A model generated the notes under the pieces. That model did not search any database and was not told the origin of the DNA. It worked only from the letters and a program-made list of their open reading frames with translations. From assembly GCF_003002815.1 (NCBI RefSeq), contig NZ_PVTF01000026.1:1-64000 (forward strand): a DNA stretch of 64,000 nt, in the 5' to 3' direction. Below are positions 53,997-61,822 of the stretch, in pieces. Positions within the stretch are counted from its first letter, which is position 1, and the number at the start of each line of letters is the position of its first letter. Origin of the DNA: Umezawaea tangerina. Its GTDB lineage: Bacteria > Actinomycetota > Actinomycetes > Mycobacteriales > Pseudonocardiaceae. The translations under genes and the position numbers were made by a program.

Positions 53997-55184
53997 CTAC
54001 TGGGCCGCTCTGCGCCAGGTGCTGTCGCCGACGTCGGCGATCGCCTTGTCCCACCGATCTTGCAGGCGCTGAAGAAGTCGGACGGTGACTTCCGGTGCGA
54101 CGTGGGAGTACGTGCGCTGGACGGGGTCCCTGAGGATGTGGCCGAGCCGAAGCGACTGGGCGATCTCGGGAATGCTGTCGGCGATCATCCACGTCTTGTG
54201 GCTATGCCGAAGCCCGTGAAAAGTCAGGCCGGGCTTGACCGGATGCAGTCGCAGGATCGGGTTGGCCCACTGGAGGTTCCCGTCGGCGGCGGGGCGCATG
54301 GCGCGGCGGCTGAAGTTGCTGCGGCGATGCAGGTGGTCTCCAGGACTGGTGAACACGTGCGCGTGGCGGTGAGTGCTCAGGTGCGCTCGCAAGAGCCGGA
54401 CCGTGGGCGGGACGAGCGCGATGGTGCGGACCGATGCTTCCGTCTTCGGCGGGCCAAGCCACAACTTGCCGCCCGCCGACTCGTGCAGCGCACCATTCTG
54501 CGGGTCGACGATCATGACTCCGGTGTCGTCGTCAAACAGGTGCAGGTTGTGGCGTTGCAAGCCGGTCAACTCACCCCAGCGTGCACCGGTCCAGGCTGCG
54601 GTGACCACCAGCACGGCCGCGCCGGGGTCGTAGCAAGCAGCGATCTGATCAGCGACGCGCAGCACTTCGGCCGGATCCGCCCAGACCTTCTCGGGCACGC
54701 GGGCGGCATGGTTGCGACGTCCACGCCTCCGAGGCCGAATCGGATTGGCAGTGATCAGCTTCTCCTCGGCAGCATCGGTGAGGATCTGTGACAGCAGCTT
54801 CACGAACCCGGCGACGGTGGTCGGAGCGAGCTTCGTGGCCCGCAGCTGCTTGGCCCACGCCTGAACTTTGAGATTGGTGATGCCGGCCAACGCGGTGTCG
54901 CCCCAACGGGGCCGGATGTGGTTGCGCAGCATGCCCCGGTAGTTGTCCTCCGTGCGGATGTCGACGTCGAGCGCTTCGAGCCACTCGACCAGCCACTCAT
55001 CGAGCGTGGTGCGGCCTCCAGTGGGATCGAGCCAGGTGCCGCGCCGCTGGTCCGACTCCAGATCGGCGGCATGGTCTTCGGCGGCCTTCTGGCTGTGGAA
55101 GCCAGGTATGGAGCCGATCGAGCCGTCGTCGCGGCGGAATCGTACGCGCCAGTGGTTGCTTCCAGACTGCTCCGCCCAGGCCAT
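53997..55184 (-). CDS. int: tyrosine-type site-specific integrase
   Basis: A 395-residue phage/AICE-type integrase. It has an N-terminal arm-binding region (HWRVRFRRDDGSIGS), a core-binding SAM-like domain (about 60-150) and a catalytic domain. Catalytic residues are Arg202 (TGARWGEL), Lys247 (PPKTEASVR), His323/Arg326 (FHGLRHSHK), His349 and Tyr359 (QRTYSHV). All are present, so it looks active. ATG 55184 is preferred over an upstream start at 55268. Its 3' end faces the tRNA-Ala gene, the usual layout for integration into a tRNA. Confidence 0.95.
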   Translation of the reverse strand: MAWAEQSGSNHWRVRFRRDDGSIGSIPGFHSQKAAEDHAADLESDQRRGTWLDPTGGRTTLDEWLVEWLEALDVDIRTEDNYRGMLRNHIRPRWGDTALAGITNLKVQAWAKQLRATKLAPTTVAGFVKLLSQILTDAAEEKLITANPIRPRRRGRRNHAARVPEKVWADPAEVLRVADQIAACYDPGAAVLVVTAAWTGARWGELTGLQRHNLHLFDDDTGVMIVDPQNGALHESAGGKLWLGPPKTEASVRTIALVPPTVRLLRAHLSTHRHAHVFTSPGDHLHRRSNFSRRAMRPAADGNLQWANPILRLHPVKPGLTFHGLRHSHKTWMIADSIPEIAQSLRLGHILRDPVQRTYSHVAPEVTVRLLQRLQDRWDKAIADVGDSTWRRAAQ

Positions 55185-55287
55185 GTGGGAGCCCTTCTCG
55201 CTTTGTGGTGTGGGGGTCACGGGCGTGACAGATGCATGAACGCTCCATACGCGTAGAAGCGCAAGCATTGCAGTACAAGAACTTCTG

Positions 55288-55542
55288 TTAGTCCGAAGAG
55301 GACTTGGTGCGCCGGGGTGTAGTCCTCATGCGACCATCACGAGTTCGAGGCGCACGAGCGCCGGACTTTGCGATCGATCGTAGATCGGCATCGGAGAACC
55401 GAAGGTGCTTGCCCACGAAGGTACGTGGAATCTCCCGAAGGCCAGCCTTTCGCCGCAGCCACGACTCACGGACAGCCAGCAGCGTTGCCGCTTCAGCGGG
55501 GGTGTACAGCAGACGATGGTTACTCGGATCCGGCCGGGTCAT
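55288..55542 (-). CDS. xis: excisionase-like helix-turn-helix protein
   Basis: An 84-residue MerR/excisionase-type DNA-binding protein. The YTPAEAATLLAVRESWLRRKAGLREIPRTFVGKHLRFSDADL segment is the helix-turn-helix found in Xis proteins beside integrases. GGAGG precedes the ATG at 55542, and the upstream open sequence is not used. It lies about 100 bases before int on the same strand, so the pair forms the recombination module. It would steer the integrase toward excision. Confidence 0.87.
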   Translation of the reverse strand: MTRPDPSNHRLLYTPAEAATLLAVRESWLRRKAGLREIPRTFVGKHLRFSDADLRSIAKSGARAPRTRDGRMRTTPRRTKSSSD

Positions 55543-55797
55543 GCTGTCCTCCAGGAGTGTGGTCTGGGTCGACACCCCTGAACTCCGAAATTTGACCCCT
55601 TTGGGGACACGCAACCGCCGATTTTCTCATCGCCTTTTCGATCACTTTGCGTGCCAGTGTGACCTCATGGCTGGGTCATACCGCTACGTAGCTGGGAACT
55701 CAAGTCCTGATCGGACACTTGGCGCAGCTGGTATGTATCCGGCAGCCGACACCGTCGCGATGAGCTTGGACTGCAGCACGGCTCGACAGGAACAGAC

Positions 55798-56145
55798 TCA
55801 CCCTGACGATGGCGAAAGATGAGGACCTGGCCGAACCGTTTCCATGTCGAGTAAAGCTTGATCTCGGAGCTCTTCTGCCCAGTTCCAGGCCGTGCTTGGG
55901 TTGCGTAGATAGAAGCGGTGGCGTGAATCTCCGTGTGGAACCGGTGTCAGCAGGCCGAGCGCCACCAGAGACCGAATCGGACCCTGCAGGTTGCTGATGG
56001 TGACGTCCAGATACTTGGCCAGAGCGCTCAGCGAGACGAACCCGTCTTCGGCATCGAGCACCGCGAGCATGACCTCCAGCCGGTAGCGCTGGCCGAACGC
56101 GGCCTGCGACCTGTCCCGCAGAAGAACTCGATCCGGTGACGCCAT
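55798..56145 (-). CDS. winged-helix transcriptional regulator
   Basis: A 115-residue protein with an ArsR/MarR-like winged helix: YRLEVMLAVLDAEDGFVSLSALAKYLDVTISNLQGPIRSLVALGLL and a wing RHRFYLRNP. No metal-binding Cys motif is seen. It is divergent from the DUF5131 gene, with inverted TTACGAG sites between them, so it probably regulates that gene and itself. Base composition is lower in GC than the core genome. Confidence 0.75.
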   Translation of the reverse strand: MASPDRVLLRDRSQAAFGQRYRLEVMLAVLDAEDGFVSLSALAKYLDVTISNLQGPIRSLVALGLLTPVPHGDSRHRFYLRNPSTAWNWAEELRDQALLDMETVRPGPHLSPSSG

Positions 56146-56152
56146 ATGGTCA

Positions 56153-56187
56153 TCTTACGAGATTTAAGTTACGACTACCTCGTAAGA
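56153..56187. promoter_or_regulatory. inverted repeat operator between regulator and DUF5131 genes
   Basis: TCTTACGAG (56153-56161) and CTCGTAAGA (56179-56187) are perfect inverted 9-base arms, centres 26 bases apart. A further half site, TTACGA (56170-56174 region), lies between them. The AT-rich spacer suits the divergent promoters. Confidence 0.65.
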
Positions 56188-56236
56188 AAAGTCGAACCGG
56201 TGTTCGAACTGGTGTTGAGGATGGGCAGGCAACGTC

Positions 56237-56989
56237 ATGGGCAGTCGCTCGACGATCGAGTGGACCGAGGTCACCTGGAACCCCACAACAGGGTGTGATC
56301 GGATCTCGAGGGGCTGTGACAACTGCTACGCGCTGGCCCTGTCCAAGCGGCTCAAGGCGATGGGTGCGGAGAAGTACCAGAACGACGGTGATCCACGCAC
56401 GTCAGGCCCCGGATTCGGGGTCACGCTGCACCCGGACACCCTTGACCAGCCCTACCGGTGGCGCACCCCGCGGGTGGTGTTCGTCAACTCCATGAGCGAC
56501 CTGTTCCACGCCAAGGTCCCATTGGCCTTCGTGCGGCAGGTTTTCCAGGTCATGGCCGACACCCCTCAACACACCTACCAGGTGCTCACGAAGCGTTCGG
56601 CCCGGCTTCGTAAATTGGCCGACAAGCTCGACTGGCCCTCCAACGTATGGATGGGAGTGAGCGTGGAGGACAGCGACCAACTCGCTCGCGTCGACGACCT
56701 GCGCTCGGTACCGGCTGCGGTGCGCTTCCTGTCTTGCGAACCGCTGTTGGGGCCGTTGACCGGACTTGACCTCGACGGCATCGGCTGGGTGATCACCGGT
56801 GGGGAGTCCGGACCCAACGCCCGCCCGGTCGACCCTGCTTGGGTACGTCAGATCCGCGACGCGTGCCAAGAAGCTGATGTCGCGTTCTTCCACAAGCAGT
56901 GGGGAGGCCGCACTCCTAAGGCCGGCGGTCGCGAACTCGACGGGCAGACGTGGGACGAGATGCCCCAACCCGCCGCAACAGCCCTCTGA
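56237..56989 (+). CDS. DUF5131 (phage Gp37/Gp68-like) three-Cys-motif protein
   Basis: A 250-residue protein. The N-terminal STIEWTEVTWNPTTGCDRIS, RGCDNCYA region holds three Cys (20, 27, 30), the motif for which the family and its partner are named and which resembles a radical-SAM-type cluster site. Later blocks VVFVNSMSDLFH, VLTKRSARL, GVSVEDSDQ and WVITGGESGPNARPV, HKQWGG are family hallmarks. It occurs in phages and accessory DNA. Its reaction is unknown. It converges on the TcmP gene, with 38 bases between the stops. Confidence 0.9.
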   Translation: MGSRSTIEWTEVTWNPTTGCDRISRGCDNCYALALSKRLKAMGAEKYQNDGDPRTSGPGFGVTLHPDTLDQPYRWRTPRVVFVNSMSDLFHAKVPLAFVRQVFQVMADTPQHTYQVLTKRSARLRKLADKLDWPSNVWMGVSVEDSDQLARVDDLRSVPAAVRFLSCEPLLGPLTGLDLDGIGWVITGGESGPNARPVDPAWVRQIRDACQEADVAFFHKQWGGRTPKAGGRELDGQTWDEMPQPAATAL

Positions 56990-57027
56990 CATCACCGCCG
57001 CCACAGGCTTGGCCGAAGCGGCCGACA

Positions 57028-58356
57028 TCACGTCGGAACGATGGTCTGGTTCTCGATCTTGTTGCCTTTGCCCTTGAGGCGTGGACGCACGACACCGCGG
57101 CCAGCGAGTTGGTCCCACGCTTCTCGTAGATGCATCTCACGAGCCAGGCCCAGCGTGGCGCCGTACAGAGCCTCGGTATGGTCCTGGACACCGGCAGAGC
57201 CGCGTGTGAGGACAAACTCGGTGATGTTGGTGGCGATGACGTCGATCCAGGACTGGTTGAGCTTCGCCTCGGTGCGGGCGTTCTGCTCTGCCACCATCTC
57301 CGAAACTAGGGTTCCGCCGAACAGATCCTCCGGTTCCGCAGTGGCCGGCGGCTGGCGCAGCGACCGCTCGTTGGTGAACTTCCGCCAGTCTTCGTTGGCC
57401 TTGGACGCGGCTTCGTTGAACACGTACGGCGCGCCCGCGTACCGGTAGAACAGGATCATCATGAACAAGGGAGCTTGACCTGGTTCGCGACGGATAGGCA
57501 CGGGAAAAGCCCGGTATCCGGTGTCCTTCTCGATCCTCTGGCAGTAGACCTGCGCCACCTTCCAGGCCGCGCTTGCCGCCGCGGCACGTTCGCCCTGGCC
57601 CTCTGCTTGTCTACGGGCGGTACGGAACACCTCCCGCCACCAGTCGTCACCCAAGAACGCGTCGATCCGTGCCAGTGAGGCATCCGCGCTCTGAAAGCCA
57701 GCCCCGCTAGCCCTGCCGCCGCACCCCGTTCCTACGGGAAGCCACTCCTCGTCCAGGAACGCGTCGGCCAAGGCCGGGGATGTGGCATTGGCCTTATCTG
57801 CGTCCAAGAGGCCACCGATTCGCCAGACCGACTGCAGGTTGAAATTGAGCAGCACTTCGGTCGCTGGCCACTTTGGCTGCCTGAGTAGGCGGTCGGTCAT
57901 CTCGGTGTAGGGAAGGCCGGTGCCGAACGGATCCAGGAAGGCCAGGAGCGGTGAGTCGCGCGCCAAGTCCAATACGGCGTCCAAGTGTTGATTGACATCC
58001 CCCTGAAGAACCTCGTAGACCATGTCCTGCGGTGCCTCCCGCGCCAAGGTCTCGCTCAGATTCTCGAAGTACTCAGGATCACGCTCGACAAACACACAGT
58101 GCAAGGTCCGATGAAACGCCCCAGCCTTGGTCGCTGTACGCACTGCCAGCAGCGGTGACCCCTCAGCACCCTCTGCCTGCCCCTCCTCAGGCTTGTACCG
58201 CCCTGGGCCGGCGAATCCATCGAGATAGACCACCTTCCCCGCGAGCGCCGCCGACCCGGTCTTCGCCGTGAACACGTCCGGGTACCGCTTCAAGATCCCG
58301 TGCTTGAGCACGGCCGCAGCCTGCTTCTCCTGGAAGAACTTGTCATGGGCGGTCAT
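57028..58356 (-). CDS. tcmP: three-Cys-motif partner protein TcmP
   Basis: A 442-residue protein of the family defined by pairing with three-Cys-motif (DUF5131) proteins. The N-terminal half looks like a class I methyltransferase: VVYLDGFAGPGRY (43-54) as motif I, HCVFVERDPEYF as motif II and LLAFLDPFGTGLPY (DPFG 142-145) where nucleic-acid methyltransferases carry NPPY/DPPY. The C-terminal half is helical. Its start GTG/ATG region at 58356 is clear. The co-occurrence with DUF5131 here supports both calls. The biochemical role is unproven. Confidence 0.9.
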   Translation of the reverse strand: MTAHDKFFQEKQAAAVLKHGILKRYPDVFTAKTGSAALAGKVVYLDGFAGPGRYKPEEGQAEGAEGSPLLAVRTATKAGAFHRTLHCVFVERDPEYFENLSETLAREAPQDMVYEVLQGDVNQHLDAVLDLARDSPLLAFLDPFGTGLPYTEMTDRLLRQPKWPATEVLLNFNLQSVWRIGGLLDADKANATSPALADAFLDEEWLPVGTGCGGRASGAGFQSADASLARIDAFLGDDWWREVFRTARRQAEGQGERAAAASAAWKVAQVYCQRIEKDTGYRAFPVPIRREPGQAPLFMMILFYRYAGAPYVFNEAASKANEDWRKFTNERSLRQPPATAEPEDLFGGTLVSEMVAEQNARTEAKLNQSWIDVIATNITEFVLTRGSAGVQDHTEALYGATLGLAREMHLREAWDQLAGRGVVRPRLKGKGNKIENQTIVPT

Positions 58357-58389
58357 CGCACCTCCTGATCAACCAATCAGGACTACCAC

Positions 58390-58677
58390 GTGCCCACCGC
58401 GGGGCAATTCGAACGCCGCACATACACCCCTGAATGGACCAGTCGAGCGAGGCGATCCCGCCGTGTGCTTCGATTCGAAGGATCGTGGGCTCCTGACCTC
58501 GCTCGCTTGTTCACGCACCTGACCTACGACGTCGGGATTCGCCTGCTGGCCTTGCTCGAAGGCTCATCGGGCACGTCGGCGCAGCCTCAGGAACTCACGT
58601 TTCTGGACGGGGTGATCAAGGCGTATGAGCTGCCCACGGGTAGGAACCACCGCGACGACCTCGGAGGAACACAGTGA
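58390..58677 (+). CDS. hypothetical protein upstream of the NUDIX gene
   Basis: A 95-residue open frame from GTG 58390 ends in a GTGA overlap with the NUDIX gene. The N-terminal third is basic (RRTYTPEWTSRARRSRR). The rest (DLARLFTHLTYDVGIRLLALLEGSSG, LTFLDGVIKAYELP) looks like a compact helical domain. The family is not recognised. The coupling is the best argument that it is real; the start is uncertain. Confidence 0.55.
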   Translation: MPTAGQFERRTYTPEWTSRARRSRRVLRFEGSWAPDLARLFTHLTYDVGIRLLALLEGSSGTSAQPQELTFLDGVIKAYELPTGRNHRDDLGGTQ

Positions 58678-59099
58678 CGAGCCAGATCGCCTACCCCGTC
58701 TCGATCAAGGGTGTCGTGGTGCGCGAGGACAAGGTCCTGCTGTTGAGGAACGAGCGGGAGGAATGGGAGTTGCCGGGCGGGCGGATCGAGCCCGGCGAGT
58801 CGCCCGAGCAGTGTGTGGTCCGCGAGATCGCCGAGGAAGCGCGTTGGAGGGTCATCGCGACAGCCATCCTCGACAGCTGGATGTACTACATCGACGCGGC
58901 GGACAAGAACGTGTTCATCGTGACCTACGGCTGCTACCCCGTTCAGGCCGACGAGCCCGTGCTCTCACACGAGCACAAGGAGATCGGACTCTTCGGTGAG
59001 TCCGATGTCGAAGGCTTGGTGATGCCGGCGGGCTATAAGCGCTCGATCAAGGCCTGGTTCGCGCAACTTCGTGCCGACGCCTCGAAACAAGCGTGGTAG
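58674..59099 (+). CDS. NUDIX hydrolase
   Basis: A 141-residue single-domain NUDIX protein. The NUDIX box is GGRIEPGESPEQCVVREIAEEARW, close to consensus but with Arg where a Gly is usual near its end. The three catalytic Glu of REIAEE are present. It would cleave a nucleoside diphosphate linked to another group, possibly a damaged nucleotide. It is translationally coupled to the small upstream gene and followed by a YdcF-like gene. Confidence 0.9.
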   Translation: MTSQIAYPVSIKGVVVREDKVLLLRNEREEWELPGGRIEPGESPEQCVVREIAEEARWRVIATAILDSWMYYIDAADKNVFIVTYGCYPVQADEPVLSHEHKEIGLFGESDVEGLVMPAGYKRSIKAWFAQLRADASKQAW

Positions 59100-59264
59100 C
59101 CCGGCGGGAGCAGCGAGTCCGCCCCTTGCCTGCTCGACGCCGAGGCGGGTCGCGAAGTCGACGTGTCACGCCGAGAGCCACTCGATACGGTCTGCTCCAC
59201 CCACTCGCCAGCATCCAGGGCGCCTTCCAGCGCTAAGGCCGATGAGCACAGGAGCAACCCGCTA

Positions 59265-59939
59265 GTGACGACCGCGAACACCGCGATCACCGACCAGAAC
59301 CGCGCCGACGCCCACCTGATCTGGAACTACCACCAGATGGGTCACGAACTCACCCCGTGCGACGTTGGTATCGGACTGGGCAGCCACGACCTCGGCGTCG
59401 CCGAGCACGCGGCCAAGCTCTACCACCACGGCCTGTTCCCGCTGCTGGTGTTCACCGGCGCGACCAGTCCCACCAGCGCCGCCCGCTTCCCCCGCGGCGA
59501 GGCCGGGCACTACCGGGAACGCGCACTCGAACTCGGCGTCCCCGACGAAGCCATCCTGGTCGAACCGGACGCGGCCAACACCGGCGACAACATCCGCTTG
59601 TCCCACCTGCTGCTGGACAAGCACGGCATCATGCCCACCACGGTGCTTCTCGTGAGCAAGCCGTATATGCAGCGACGCGCGTTCGCCACCTGCGGCGCGG
59701 TATGGCCAGAGGTCAACGTCGTGTGCTCGTCCGAGGAACTCGCGCTGGGCGATTACGTGCGCAGTATCGGCGACGAGAAGCTCGTCATCGACATGCTCGT
59801 CGGTGACCTGCAGCGCTTCGTCGAATATCCCGCCCTCGGCTTCGTCACCGAGCAGCACGTCTCTGCCGAAGTGATCGAGGCCTACGAACGACTGCTGCGG
59901 GACGGCTTCGACAGCCGGTCGCTGATCAAAAACGTTTGA
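59265..59939 (+). CDS. YdcF/DUF218 family protein
   Basis: A 224-residue cytoplasmic protein of the DUF218 fold. DVGIGLGSHDLGVAEHAAKLY, LLVFTGATSP, ILVEPDAANTGDNIRLSHLLL and VLLVSKPYMQRRAF match the conserved blocks, including the ExxSxxT/N-like ligand region. YdcF binds SAM in Escherichia coli, though no enzyme activity is firmly known. GTG 59265 is chosen with GGAG upstream; the longer open frame from 59163 has poor coding character. Confidence 0.85.
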   Translation: MTTANTAITDQNRADAHLIWNYHQMGHELTPCDVGIGLGSHDLGVAEHAAKLYHHGLFPLLVFTGATSPTSAARFPRGEAGHYRERALELGVPDEAILVEPDAANTGDNIRLSHLLLDKHGIMPTTVLLVSKPYMQRRAFATCGAVWPEVNVVCSSEELALGDYVRSIGDEKLVIDMLVGDLQRFVEYPALGFVTEQHVSAEVIEAYERLLRDGFDSRSLIKNV

Positions 59940-60081
59940 CTCGCGGTCTGGCCGCCATGCCGGGGGCCGTGGCGCAAGCGCTGCGCATCTTGATGAATCC
60001 ACGTCCCAATGTATTGACTGGGAGACTGGCGCCGGGCAGGCTTGGCGAGAAATCGTGAGAAATTGCTCGCAAGGAGGCCGG

Positions 60082-60318
60082 ATGCGTGCCCAGTTCCTCG
60101 GTAAGGACCCGGAGTCTCAAGAAGGTCAGTCGCCGACGCTGTTCGCCACCGATCGGATAGACCGCGTCACGTACATCGCTCAGGGCTGGAAGGTGACCGA
60201 CCCCCAGGCGCTGGCGGATGTCGGGCCGGTTCCTGCGCACGAGACCTTGATCGAGATTCCGGAAGAGGTGCTCGCGTTCTACGCTCGCCGCTACCTGGAG
60301 GAGGGGGAGGCGCGCTGA
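60082..60318 (+). CDS. small protein heading the DUF6879/XRE module
   Basis: A 78-residue protein with AAGGAGG (60071-60077) before the ATG. It reads MRAQFLGKDPESQEGQSPTLFATDRIDRVTYIAQGWKV and ends in an acidic helix. It resembles the short proteins found before DUF6879 genes in actinomycete islands. Its TGA forms a CTGA with the likely start of the next gene. The function is unknown; a regulatory or toxin-antitoxin-like role is guesswork. Confidence 0.75.
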   Translation: MRAQFLGKDPESQEGQSPTLFATDRIDRVTYIAQGWKVTDPQALADVGPVPAHETLIEIPEEVLAFYARRYLEEGEAR

Positions 60319-60833
60319 ACAGGATCATCGAGCCCGGTCCCGAGTTCGGAGCGCTCTTTCGGACCTTCGAGCACACCGCCTTCCGGTTGGAGACGCGTGA
60401 GGTCTACAAGTCCGCCAACGAGACGGACGCGTTGCGCCAGTTCAGCTCGGGTGATTTGGTCGACATGAGCTGGTTCCGGAACTGGCTGACCATGATTGAA
60501 GACGCGGCCGGGGAAGGACGCCGTTTCAGCCGGGTCAGGGTGGTGTCGACGCCGCTGTCGGACTATAGCCGCTTCGGGCTGTTCTGCTCGGAGTACACCA
60601 ACGCCGCGGGCGAGGACATCCGCTACCTCGCACGCCACGACGCCATGGGCCTGCCTGACTACGATTACTGGCTGTTCGACTCGCGCACGCTGGTGCGGAT
60701 GCTCTTCGACGAGCAGGAGAACTTCCTCGGCGGCGAGGTCGTCGAGGATCCGGCCGCGATCGTGAACCACAACTACTGGCGCGACACCGCCTGGCACCGG
60801 GCGGTACGACGGGACGACTTTGCCGCACAGTAA
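60315..60833 (+). CDS. DUF6879 family protein
   Basis: A 172-residue protein. FGALFRTFEHTAFRLETREVYKS, DMSWFRNWLTMIEDAAGEGRRFSRVRVVSTPLSDY and EDIRYLARHDAMGLPDYDYWLFDSRTLVRM are typical DUF6879 blocks. No ATG or GTG begins the conserved N-terminus. CTG 60315 overlaps the previous stop as CTGA and has GGGGAGG four bases upstream, so it is proposed. TTG 60387 would delete the FEHTAF block. DUF6879 genes usually precede an XRE/DUF5753 regulator, as here. Confidence 0.82.
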   Translation: MNRIIEPGPEFGALFRTFEHTAFRLETREVYKSANETDALRQFSSGDLVDMSWFRNWLTMIEDAAGEGRRFSRVRVVSTPLSDYSRFGLFCSEYTNAAGEDIRYLARHDAMGLPDYDYWLFDSRTLVRMLFDEQENFLGGEVVEDPAAIVNHNYWRDTAWHRAVRRDDFAAQ

Positions 60834-61701
60834 GGCCACCGGGATCGCCACCGTGCACGACGCACGCCAAGCGTTGGGCACACGGCTCCGCGAACTGCGC
60901 CACCAAGCTGGTTTGAACGGCAAGCAGTTCGCGGAGTCGTTGGCCTGGCAGGCGTCCAAGGTCTCCAAGATCGAGAATGGCAAGCAGACCCCGACCGCCG
61001 AGGACATCACGGCGTGGACGTCCGCGGCTGGTGCCGAGCCTGAGGCCGAGGGGCTGCTCGCCTCGCTGCGCACCCTGGAGATCCAGTACGCCGAGTGGCA
61101 GCGCCAGTTGCGTGGCGGGCTCAAGCCCCACCAGAACGAGATCGCCGAGATCAACGCCCGAACCCGCTTCTTCCGCGTCTTTGAACCCACGAACGTGCCG
61201 GGCCTGCTGCAAACCGCCGAGTACGCGCGAGCCCGATTCGCCCAGAGCGTCACCGTGCTCGGCGTGCGCAACGACATCGACGACGCGGTGCAGGCGCGGA
61301 TGCGCCGCCAGGATGTGCTCTACCGACCGGAGAAGCGCTTCCACTTCGTGCTTACAGAAGCCGCACTGCGCTACCGGCTCTGCCCACCCGAGGTCATGCT
61401 CGGCCAACTCGACCGTCTCGTCTCGATGACCTCGATGCCCAACGTCAAACTCGGCGTCATCGAGTTCGACACCACCTACGTCGTGGCCCCGGCCCATGGG
61501 TTCTGGATGCTCGACGAGGACCGCGTGATGGTTGAGACCTTCTCCGCCGAGTTGAACCTGGCCCAGCCCCATGAGATCGACCTTTACGGCACCATCTTCG
61601 ACTCGCTGGCCGCCATCGCCAGCTACGGTCGCTCGGCCCGCTCCACCATCACCAATGTCATCGATCACCTCGCCCGCAAGACCGCCGACAATTCCGCGTG
61701 A
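60820..61701 (+). CDS. XRE family regulator with DUF5753 domain
   Basis: A 293-residue protein. The N-terminal XRE helix-turn-helix (LGTRLRELRHQAGLNGKQFA, WQASKVSKIENGKQTPT) is followed by DUF5753 (ARTRFFRVFEPTNVPGLLQTAEYARA and later VVAPAHGFWMLDEDRVMVE). This is the WhiJ-like class that is hugely expanded in actinomycetes and controls development or paired small proteins. TTG 60820 overlaps the DUF6879 gene by 14 bases; GTG 60853 is a shorter option. Confidence 0.9.
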   Translation: MPHSKATGIATVHDARQALGTRLRELRHQAGLNGKQFAESLAWQASKVSKIENGKQTPTAEDITAWTSAAGAEPEAEGLLASLRTLEIQYAEWQRQLRGGLKPHQNEIAEINARTRFFRVFEPTNVPGLLQTAEYARARFAQSVTVLGVRNDIDDAVQARMRRQDVLYRPEKRFHFVLTEAALRYRLCPPEVMLGQLDRLVSMTSMPNVKLGVIEFDTTYVVAPAHGFWMLDEDRVMVETFSAELNLAQPHEIDLYGTIFDSLAAIASYGRSARSTITNVIDHLARKTADNSA

Positions 61702-61822
61702 TTGCTCCGGCCGTCTACTAGTTTCACGATTGCGAGCAATACCGAGCAACTTGTTGGTTTCCGCCGTAAAGATCTACTTAGCCTGCGAGTTCGTCCATCC
61801 CGCGACCTCGGAGGCCAGCCAC

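Noticed and set aside
58625-58999. Alternative-frame 124-codon ORF over the NUDIX gene
   Set aside because: It overlaps the NUDIX box gene in another frame and has an Arg/Gly-rich composition without motifs.
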